Assembly (NCBI GenBank): GCA_030761205.1
Contig: JAULJL010000028.1
Span: 17,845,001 to 17,909,000 of the forward strand
Direction of reading: 5' to 3'
DNA: 64,000 nucleotides
Source of the DNA: Fremontodendron californicum
Lineage: Eukaryota; Streptophyta; Magnoliopsida; Malvales; Malvaceae
Positions within the stretch are counted from its first letter, which is position 1, and each line of letters opens with the position of its first letter. The notes beneath the pieces are model-generated. The model was given only the letters and a program-made list of their open reading frames with translations. It did no database searches and was not told where the DNA came from. Made by a program: the position numbers and the translations under genes. Shown in pieces: positions 1-6,915 of the stretch.

Positions 1-803
1 AGATAGCTCTTGATAATTATCTATTGCTAGTTTAGGAGTCTTGATCCGTGTAATTGTCTTGATTTCCTATTCATAAGTGGCAATTTGTGATTAATGATTA
101 TGGTCAAGTTTTCAATAATTGCAAAGTGGAACATAACCTAAGTTGAACAATCCGAGCTTATGTGTTTGTTGCTTAGATCAACCTATCTTTCTCATCATAA
201 AGCTGCCATTAAATTGAATTTAGAGAGCTTATTCTAGGTTGTTTAATGGTTAGAGATTAAATAGAGAGCTTGTTCTATTTAACGACAAACTAAGGAAAGA
301 TTGGGGTAACAGAGCTTGTTGTTATCTACGGTTGTTAACTTTGATAGTTGGTTGATATTGATAGATCTGAAATTGATTCTTAATGATGTCTAGTGGTGGA
401 GAATGAAACCTTAACCATATTTTTCATATTTGATTCTTCTTACTTATTTGTTTTCTTACTTTTAGTTTGCTTATTTTTTATATTTATTTTTATTGGCTGG
501 TTATACCGCCTAATTTGTATATTAACTTTGTTTTATTTTTATTGGCTGGTTATACCGCCTAATTTAGTATATATATTTTTATTGGCTGGTTATACCGCCT
601 TGCATCTTATTCTTATTATTTACTTTAGTCTAAATCTGGCTTCAAAAACCCCTTTTCTTTTATTGTTCTTGAATTTAAGTTTTAAACTATTAACTTATAA
701 ACTAAAACCCAATCCCTGAGGACTCGACCCTTGCTAACTACTATACTTACAATTTATCTTTTTAGTGCAAGGTTAAATAAGATACACTCTTTTGGGTGCA
801 TCA
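1..803 (+). repeat. E1 5' LTR, 3' part only
   Basis: Equivalent to 7293-8095 of the 3' LTR at a fixed offset of 7292 bases. It ends in GGGTGCATCA, six bases before the PBS. The first ~1.2 kb (U3, promoter) lies outside the window. Open frames at 393-719 and 731-937 recur in the 3' LTR and are not considered genes. Confidence 0.93.
487..600 (+). repeat. Three-copy short repeat in E1 LTR
   Basis: A ~25-30-bp unit with core TTGGCTGGTTATACCGCCT occurs at 487-516, 536-565 and 576-600, separated by short AT-rich spacers. The same triplet is at 7779-7892 in the 3' LTR, so it predates this insertion. Confidence 0.9.
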
Positions 804-809
804 AATTTT

Positions 810-827
810 TGGCGCCGTTGCCGGGGA
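810..827 (+). promoter_or_regulatory. E1 primer binding site, tRNA-Asp type
   Basis: TGGCGCCGTTGCCGGGGA begins six bases after the LTR terminus. It is the complement expected for the 3' end of plant tRNA-Asp, a primer commonly used by Athila-type elements. It fixes the LTR boundary and element orientation. Confidence 0.9.
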
Positions 828-958
828 TTGTTTTCTTTAGTTTATTTGTTACTTGGTTTATTCTTATTTTCAGTTCTAATGAGTTTTATTTTCTTGTACA
901 TACGGGTTTTTCTGATCAAATTTTGAAAAAAAAATAAAAAAAAAAATAAAAAAAAACG

Positions 959-1897
959 ATGGAATTGAGCAATCTAACACTTGAAGAGTTGGTGGCATAC
1001 ATGAACATGGAGAATCAACAAGCCAATCTCACCTTCCCAGTTCAACAATTGGCCATGGGAGGATGTCAAGGCCATCAAGTGTTCCAAGACCAACAGTATG
1101 ATCATTACTCAAACACTTACCATGAGGGATGGTGGGATCATACTAATTATGGCTACTCGAAAAATTACCAAGAAGTAGATCCTTATGCCAATTACACTCA
1201 TCCATCTAGCTTCAATCAATCATGGTCCCAAGAACCAGATCTTTTTCAACCACCACATATGACTCAAAACTCAGGTACTTCTTTAGAAGATCTTGTCTAT
1301 TCTCTTGTTACTGATACATTGCAATTTCAACAGGAAACAAGGGCAAGCATCCAGAGTTTGGAAAAGCAAATGATCCAATTGACTAGTAGTATGGTGGGAT
1401 GGGTAGCACAAAGATCTGAAGAACTCCCTGCCCAAACAATGATTAACCCAAAGGAGAATACTACTATTGTGACCTTGAGGAATGAGGAACAAGATGAGGA
1501 TGAGACAGAATTAGAGATGGATTCTATTCTTGAGGATAATGAAGCCAATGATCCAAATAAGAGTATTTCGGCACTTGAGGTAACGTTTGAGATTCCAATT
1601 TTTACTAATGCTTCTTCTCCACCTTTTCCTAGTAGATTCGCAAAGTTCAAGGAGGATGAACATGAAGAAGACACGCTGGAAACCTTAAACAGTTTGTTTG
1701 TGGATGTCATTCAACAAGTACCAAAAGATGCACCATTCCTCGATGAGATATGCACCACCAAGGATGATGGAATAATACTTGTAATGGAGAATGCATCCAC
1801 TGTTGTGCAAAGAAAGCTACCTCTCAAACGCATAAATTTGGGAAATTTCATGTATGAGCCTGACAAGCCTAAAAAGCCAAGAAGGGGTGTTGGTTAG
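959..1897 (+). CDS. Gag-like protein of E1
   Basis: An intact 312-residue ORF sits where gag belongs, 131 bases after the PBS. The N-terminal 100 residues are rich in Gln, Asn, Tyr and His. A predicted helical segment at about 108-142 (SLEDLV...LQFQQETRASIQSLEKQ) is followed at about 156-175 by LPAQTMINPKENTTIVTLRN, a stretch typical of the linker after Gag in plant Gypsy polyproteins. Residues 178-200 are strongly acidic, and the C-terminus is basic (KPKKPRRG). No zinc knuckle and no retroviral protease motif is present, so this is a remnant or specialised Gag rather than a full Gag-Pol. The ATG at 959 follows an A-rich stretch and is the first in frame. Likely role is RNA or particle assembly; this is inferred from family and position. 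Confidence 0.75.
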   Translation: MELSNLTLEELVAYMNMENQQANLTFPVQQLAMGGCQGHQVFQDQQYDHYSNTYHEGWWDHTNYGYSKNYQEVDPYANYTHPSSFNQSWSQEPDLFQPPHMTQNSGTSLEDLVYSLVTDTLQFQQETRASIQSLEKQMIQLTSSMVGWVAQRSEELPAQTMINPKENTTIVTLRNEEQDEDETELEMDSILEDNEANDPNKSISALEVTFEIPIFTNASSPPFPSRFAKFKEDEHEEDTLETLNSLFVDVIQQVPKDAPFLDEICTTKDDGIILVMENASTVVQRKLPLKRINLGNFMYEPDKPKKPRRGVG

Positions 1898-2065
1898 ATT
1901 CAAAACACTAACTCAAGTGTTAATTGGGAAGGCAGCCCAATTAAAGATGAAATTGCCAACCTTCCATATTCAGATTTGCTTTCTCTTTCTTTTCCTTTTT
2001 CTTTTATTATTTTTATTGTTTTTATTTTTATTTCTTATGTTTCTTTGTTAATTGTGTTTACTGTT

Positions 2066-2215
2066 TTTAAGTTCATTTAGGCTGCATAAGTTTCTTTTGT
2101 TTACTAGTTCTTTTCTCTTACATATAATTCTTGCATTGGGGGATAATAGCATTACATTAATGACAATGTAAGAATTATGTGTGGGGGGAAGAATTTAGGA
2201 TTTTATTTAGAGTGT
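2066..2215 (+). repeat. Left copy of direct repeat bracketing E1 cargo
   Basis: Order of shared blocks: GGCTGCATAAGTTT, TTAGTTCTTTTCTCTTAC-like, a central block with ACAATGTAAGAATTA, then GTGTGGGGGGAA and GATTTAGGATTT-like. The same blocks in the same order occur at 4326-4497. The copies are clearly related but diverged. Confidence 0.75.
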
Positions 2216-2400
2216 TTTGTTTTTGAGTCTTTTTATGTTGTTTTTCTTTCTGATCCTTGTTTTGAAAAACACTAGATGTAAATATAATTTTTTTTAACCT
2301 CGGTTAAATGGCGGATAACGGTACTCCGTGATTATTTAAATCGGTTCCATCAGCTACCCACAAAACTGATATTGTATATAAATTTCTCTTCCAATTTATC

Positions 2401-2430
2401 TTTCAATTTTTTTTCATTTTTTTTTTCAGG
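2401..2430 (+). promoter_or_regulatory. 3' splice-acceptor-like tract before cargo ORF 1
   Basis: A 28-base stretch of nearly unbroken T/C ends in CAG|G immediately before ATG 2431. This is what a plant 3' splice site looks like. Candidate donors upstream include AG|GTAACG at 1578-1585. Splicing is not shown; T-rich DNA can produce such motifs by chance. Confidence 0.35.
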
Positions 2431-2967
2431 ATGGATGATATTCTCGCAAGATTGCAGAAACGATTTCCTCCTTTTCCTCAAAATATTTTACTGAAGCTTT
2501 ACCAAGTTCGATTTGAAAGATTAAGAATGCTTATGCACAAAGGGATTCCTGGAGACATATGTTGGATAATTGAAGCCAAGGTACGTGAAGATGAATATCT
2601 TCCTGTTTTGCATTTACCAGGTACAGGTAGAAGCACTTTTGCAAAGAAGCGACGAGCAAAGCGCATGAGTTCAAATTGCCACAAATGTGCACGATGGACG
2701 TGTAACGGTAAATGTCGTTCTATTGGGATTCCGTCCTCTAATCGAGATGATAAAATTGAATTCATTAAGGATGGACTGAGTAAGGAGAATTTGGGTAATA
2801 TCCAACTTTCTCTTGAGACGCATCCTAGTGGAGACGTACAAAGAGAAATTCTTGATTTATGGCCGCAATTCCAAAGGGAATGGCAACATCTTGGGAATCT
2901 GATGTTAAAAGACCCTGTTTGCCAGCTTGTAAGAAAACTGGATGGGAAGCATATCCTCGACTCATAG
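2431..2967 (+). CDS. Carlavirus-type nucleic-acid-binding (cysteine-rich) protein homologue
   Basis: An intact 178-residue ORF. Residues 40-46 (PGDICWI) are followed by a Gly-Ser-basic block at 64-78 (GTGRSTFAKKRRAKR) and then a four-cysteine cluster, C83, C86, C91 and C95 (spacing C-x2-C-x4-C-x3-C). After that comes a GI...FI.DG pattern at about 99-115. This order matches the small cysteine-rich nucleic-acid-binding proteins encoded at the 3' end of carlavirus-like genomes (Pfam Carla_C4/Viral_NABP), some of which bind nucleic acids and act in silencing suppression or host gene regulation. The cysteine spacing is tighter than usual, and the ~30 N-terminal and ~60 C-terminal residues are extra. 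No polymerase, movement or coat gene accompanies it. The resemblance is judged by eye; binding and silencing roles are inference. A GTACGT donor-like site lies at 2581. Confidence 0.62.
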   Translation: MDDILARLQKRFPPFPQNILLKLYQVRFERLRMLMHKGIPGDICWIIEAKVREDEYLPVLHLPGTGRSTFAKKRRAKRMSSNCHKCARWTCNGKCRSIGIPSSNRDDKIEFIKDGLSKENLGNIQLSLETHPSGDVQREILDLWPQFQREWQHLGNLMLKDPVCQLVRKLDGKHILDS

Positions 2968-3334
2968 AAGGCGTTTAAGCCGTTTCTGGACGTAAAACCA
3001 GAGGAAGATGTGAGCCACAATCACAACTACAATAAATGACTTCTCAGCTTTTGATTTGATTTGCAATAACTTTATTTCGGTTTAATTTACGTGTTGTTCG
3101 ATTTGTGTAATTATTCTCATTTTTTTTTATTTGTCTTTTACGGTTGATTTTTTTTCTTCTCTTTTTGATTTTCTTCCTGAAATCATGCAAAAATCTTTTG
3201 TTAGGTTAACATTTTCTTCTGACAGGTCAGATACACTTTCGGCGACATTATTACTCTTGTCTGATTCACTACTCAGTCCTCTATATATTACACCATGTAC
3301 TCATTCTCTTTCAGGCACTCGAAAATAAAAAATA
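2968..3334 (+). other. Spacer between the two cargo ORFs
   Basis: T-rich and without a credible ORF; the 65-codon frame at 3131-3328 shows no recognisable features. CTATATATTAC at about 3280 is TATA-like. TTTCAG at 3309-3314, after a pyrimidine-rich run, is acceptor-like and lies 20 bases before the LOG start codon. Confidence 0.5.
3270..3314 (+). promoter_or_regulatory. 3' splice-acceptor-like tract before LOG ORF
   Basis: A pyrimidine-rich run ends CTCTTTCAG|GC at 3314. Joining the GTACGT donor at 2581 to this site would not put the two ORFs in one frame: a stop follows after six codons, before ATG 3335. If used, it would therefore produce a separate mRNA for the LOG ORF. Sequence appearance only. 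Confidence 0.3.
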
Positions 3335-3982
3335 ATGGAAAATACTTCGTCCCAGCGCATTAAAAAAATTTGTGTCTTTGGAGGTGCTTATCCAGGGAAA
3401 AATAACATATTCGCTGATGAAGCCATAAGAGTTGGAGTAATACTTGCCCAACAAAAGATCCACTTGATTTATGGAGGCGGTAGTACGGGTTTAATGGGAG
3501 CAGTCGCTACAGCAGCACACGCCGGAGGAAGTCCAGTTCTAGGAATCGTGCCAAAACTATTCACAAGTTTTTGTGGACCTACCGTGGGTAAGGAAATACA
3601 AGTCTGGAGTATCCCTGAACGGATGACAATCATGTACCATTCTGCCGATGCATTCATTGCTTTACCAGGAGGTCTGGGTACATTGGAAGAAATAGCTTGC
3701 GTGGCTTATTGGTCATCTTTGGTCACAAATAAGAAACCCATTGGTTTGCTTAATATTAATGGTTATTTTAGTAATTTGCTTTCATATTTAGATAATGCTG
3801 TGGATAATGGATTCATGTTTTCAGAGGCAAGGAGAACCATAATTTCTGCTACAACCATTGAAGATTTACTCAAAAAGCTCCAAGCTTATGAGTATTTATC
3901 TGCTACGGTTGTTTCGCAAACGCTCGGAAAAAGAAAAAGAGATATGGACGAGCAAGGAGTGGATTGCACTTTGTCTTTGTGA
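3335..3982 (+). CDS. LOG-family cytokinin riboside 5'-monophosphate phosphoribohydrolase, element-borne
   Basis: An intact intronless ORF of 215 residues, the usual length for plant LOG enzymes, which cut ribose 5'-phosphate from cytokinin nucleotides to release the active free base in the cytosol or nucleus. Visible family features: KKICVFGGAYPGK at 10-22, IYGGGSTGLMG at 45-55, Arg96 in PERMTIM, and the signature PGGLGTLEE at 111-119, which supplies the catalytic glutamate (E119). A plant-like C-terminal half follows (KPIGLLN at 134-140, then GY...LL and RR.II.SATT). Unusual: the family's CGS near the N-terminus reads GGA here, GGYGT reads GGLGT, and a basic KRKRD at 199-203 could act as a nuclear signal. 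Plant LOG genes normally contain several introns, so the intron-free form suggests capture from an mRNA. It lies inside E1, not beside it. Enzyme activity is inferred from the retained Arg and Glu. Confidence 0.88.
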   Translation: MENTSSQRIKKICVFGGAYPGKNNIFADEAIRVGVILAQQKIHLIYGGGSTGLMGAVATAAHAGGSPVLGIVPKLFTSFCGPTVGKEIQVWSIPERMTIMYHSADAFIALPGGLGTLEEIACVAYWSSLVTNKKPIGLLNINGYFSNLLSYLDNAVDNGFMFSEARRTIISATTIEDLLKKLQAYEYLSATVVSQTLGKRKRDMDEQGVDCTLSL

Positions 3983-4325
3983 CATTATCTAACATTTTGT
4001 TTGTTGTGTCTCAGTTATAATAAGTGGTTAGCAACCTCTACAGGTAATATCTCCTAAATTTTACCTTCTTAAAAAAAAAAAAAGTTTGTTGTGTTTTAAG
4101 CAATTTAGAAGTATTCATTCTGAACAAGGTCTGAGTAAGGGAGACTTGAGACATACCTTGTCAGTTTGATTTCTTCTTTTCAAAAAAAAAAAAAAAAAGT
4201 TTGTTGTGTTTTAAGCAATTTAGAAGTATTCATTCTGAACAAGGTCTGAGTAAGGGAGACTTGAGACACACCTTGTCAGTTTGATTTTAACCTTTTTATG
4301 TTTACTTGTTAATTTTTGTTTAGTA
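3983..4325 (+). repeat. Post-LOG spacer with A-run-headed tandem repeat
   Basis: An A13 run (4071-4083) and an A17 run (4182-4198) each precede a copy of the same ~88-bp segment starting GTTTGTTGTGTTTTAAGC (4084-4171 and 4199-4287, about one mismatch). The unit length is 115 bp. The A-runs recall mRNA tails, but slippage could also make them. CAGGTAATAT at 4041-4050 is donor-like. No gene. Confidence 0.85.
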
Positions 4326-4497
4326 TTTTAAGATTATTCAGGTTGCATGAGTTTGTTTTGTTTTGAGTCTTAGCTTTTCCTATTCTTATGTTATTAGTTC
4401 TTTTCTCTTACACATGATTCTTTCATTTGAGTTAATAGACTTACATTGAGGACAATGTAAGAATTAAGTGTGGGGGGAATGATTTAGGATTTCTTTT
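4326..4497 (+). repeat. Right copy of direct repeat bracketing E1 cargo
   Basis: Partner of 2066-2215. It contains GGTTGCATGAGTTTG, TTAGTTCTTTTCTCTTACAC, GACAATGTAAGAATTAAGTG and TGGGGGGAATGATTTAGG. It ends with the PPT-like AAGTGTGGGGGG at 4467-4476. Confidence 0.75.
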
Positions 4498-4920
4498 ATT
4501 TTGTCTACTATGAGTCTTTATTATTATTATTAATTTTTTTTTTTTGAGTTTTAGTTCCTTTTTAATACAATGATGAGATATGAATTGCATAAGTCTAAAA
4601 CAGATTTATTAGTGAGAAGATTTTCATGAGAATTGAGCTTGATGTCAACCTTTTTATGAGCCAATGTTAATATGACATGTTGATTGAGAAAGAAGCATGT
4701 TTAGACTTAATCTGACTTGTATAATCATCCTTGTGAGTTTTTGAGCCTATAATGATTGATGCATTATACAAATCAATCTAATTTCTTTCTTGAGTGCTCT
4801 TATGATTACATGATTCTCTAGAACTTGCTTTAAACCATTTGAGACTATATTGATGCATGTGACAACATGAATATGATAGAGGCATTAGGATTTTTAGCCA
4901 GGGCCAAACAGCCATCCCTT

Positions 4921-5016
4921 ATTGATGTTCCAAGAGAACACACCCTTAGTGAACCAATTTGAGCCTACATTGATGTTCCAAGAGAACACACCCTTAGTGA
5001 ACCAATTTGAGCCTAC
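4921..5016 (+). repeat. 48-bp tandem duplication
   Basis: Two adjacent identical copies, 4921-4968 and 4969-5016, beginning ATTGATGTTCCAAGAGAACA. Confidence 0.92.
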
Positions 5017-5249
5017 ATTGAATAAGCTATCTCTTTGGTAACCATAACTTGTCCCTAACCTAAATATACTTATATCTTTACCTTTGTTCCAAAGATGAAT
5101 TAGCATGTTTTGAGACAAGTTGCAAAGACAAGGAAGATCTATTGAAAATTTGGGTTAAAAACAAGAAATAAGTGTGGGGGGGGGGAAAGAAAAGAAAAGT
5201 CAAGAGAAAAAGAAATGGAATACTGGCAAATACATTCCTATGTAAAAAA

Positions 5250-5266
5250 TATATATATATATATAT
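5250..5266 (+). repeat. (AT)n microsatellite
   Basis: Uninterrupted alternating TA/AT run of 17 bases. Confidence 0.9.
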
Positions 5267-6064
5267 GAATCATCTCTTGAATTTGTGGAAAAGGAAAAAG
5301 ATGTTACAAAGTTGTTTAGAATGAAGAAAAGGCCCAACATGAATATCCGGCCTAGGTGACTATGTACTTGTAAAGAGTTTTGAGAAGTTTCTTTGTATAA
5401 TCTTTTTATGTCTCTAAACTTTATGAACTCTTTGGAACCTTTGTGATATCTTTATCCTTTTGTTCTTCAACCACATTACAAACCCCTTGGCCCCATTACA
5501 ACCTTGATTAAAGACCTCTTGATTCATGATGTTGTATGATCTAAATAAGGGAGAATAGGTGGACAAGCAAGAATATGGTAGAACTGTTTTCATGAGATTG
5601 ATTGAGTGTAAACACTTCACCACTACTTTAAAGAGTGAAAATCATGAGGGTATCCCATGTGAGAAGTTGAGATTAAATTTGAACATGCAATATTTTGATT
5701 GAGATATGTTATGCTAATATTGGCTTAACTCAAACAATTTACATTCAAGCATGATTTTTTGTGAAATTCTTTAAGCTATTGATTAGTTTATAAGACTTGT
5801 TCAAAGATTGTCTCTAATTTGTATTGAAAGGATTAGGAATAAATATTTTTAGTATATGTAGTTTATTTATATTTTAGTTTTTCAATGTTTGTGGGTATCG
5901 TTCTAGTAAACCCTCACGAGACTAAACTCGTCCACTAGGGACACCTAGGGGTTTAAAGGCTTGTGTCACATGCTAAGTGCCACCGTGATTTCCTACGAAA
6001 GTGGATTAGATTAGATTTTCTTATTTTATTTTTATTTGATTTTGCTCGAGGACTAGCAAAAAGC

Positions 6065-6078
6065 TAAGTGTGGGGGTG
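6065..6078 (+). promoter_or_regulatory. E1 polypurine tract
   Basis: AAGTGTGGGGGTG directly abuts the 3' LTR start TGATAACTCG at 6079. It is the expected plus-strand primer site and sets the 3' LTR boundary. Confidence 0.85.
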
Positions 6079-6413
6079 TGATAACTCGTATAATTATATA
6101 GTTTTTAGTTATGTTTTATTATTGTTTTGTGTCAAATACGAGTTATTATTGTTTAGTCTAATTGTGTTTATGATCTTTTATATTTTTATGTAATTTGGTG
6201 TTTTTCACAAGTTTCTTTGAGTGATTTCAGATTACTAGAATTAAGGGCAAATCCAGTTCAGTTCCAGTTCCGACACCTTTTTCCATATCAGCTATATCTG
6301 GAGTTTCACTGAAACAATAAGGCTGAAATTTGTAGCCGTGCAAAGCTAAGAGGCATATCTATCTTTTTCATGTTTTACACTTCTTGAAACGGAGTCGTTT
6401 TCCCTAGCGAAAT

Positions 6414-6775
6414 CGACCATCAAGTTGGCTGATGTGCAATGACGTCTGTGCTGACCTGTTTTCTTATTTTGCTCATATCTGCTTATACACATCAGCAAAT
6501 GCGCTGATTCCAACGGCTATGGATCACTATCTGATAGGGGAACATTTTTCTAGAAGACCATGTGATCAGATAAAGCCTCCAATATTGAAGAAATCGACCA
6601 TCAAGTTGGCTGATGTGCAATGACGTCTGTGCTGACCTGTTTTCGTATTTTGCCCATATCGTCTTCTCCACATCAGCAAATGAGCTGATTCCAACGGCTA
6701 TGAATCAGTAACTCATAGGGGAACATTTTTCTAGAAGACCATGTGATCAGATTAGGCCTCCAAGATTGACAAAAT
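6414..6775 (+). repeat. 181-bp tandem duplication in E1 U3
   Basis: Copies at 6414-6594 and 6595-6775, followed by a third start of about 20 bp (CGACCATCAAGTTGGCTGAT). Copies differ at a number of sites, so the duplication is older than the insertion. It lies about 130 bp upstream of the TATA box, where enhancers are expected. Confidence 0.92.
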
Positions 6776-6906
6776 CGACCATCAAGTTGGCTGATCAAAA
6801 TGGTCATACAATATGACGAAAATTGTTAGAAAAATGCACCCACCTATTATACCTACCTTTGAAATTTGTAAAGCTTGTCTCTTGTCATTTAGCCCTCCAA
6901 AATGTG

Positions 6907-6915
6907 TATAAATAG
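6907..6915 (+). promoter_or_regulatory. E1 LTR TATA box
   Basis: TATAAATAG in U3, ~60 bases before AATAAA (6974-6979). Transcription start would be expected near 6940. Confidence 0.75.

Larger units (their letters stand above)
1898..2430 (+). other. Non-coding spacer between E1 gag and cargo
   Basis: T-rich, no credible gene. It contains the first copy of the imperfect direct repeat that brackets the cargo (about 2066-2215), a PPT-like tract TGTGGGGGG at 2180-2188, and a long pyrimidine tract ending in CAG just before the next ATG. Confidence 0.7.
4498..6064 (+). other. E1 3' untranslated internal region
   Basis: No credible gene; the frames at 4894-5118 and 5414-5623 on the minus strand are AT-rich and unrecognised, the first being partly a translation of a tandem repeat. 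The stretch holds a 48-bp exact tandem duplication (4921-5016), a third PPT-like tract with ten Gs at about 5168-5185, and an (AT)n run at 5250-5266. Such long non-coding 3' regions are usual in Athila-type elements. Confidence 0.7.

Noticed and set aside
393..937. ORFs of 108 and 68 codons in the E1 5' LTR
   Set aside because: Hydrophobic readings of AT-rich LTR DNA. They recur in the 3' LTR and show no family features.
2431..2967. Integrated RNA-virus genome fragment independent of E1
   Set aside because: No replicase, movement or coat gene sequence lies beside it, and the ORF sits between element-derived direct repeats, so element cargo is the simpler reading.
3335..3982. LOG ORF as an ordinary host gene interrupted by a transposon
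   Set aside because: It lies wholly within the element interior, on the element strand, with no introns or own promoter visible and with element-derived repeats on both sides.
2431..3982. Splicing of the two cargo ORFs into one fusion protein
   Set aside because: Joining 2580 to 3315 gives a stop after six codons, and ATG 3335 is in another frame.
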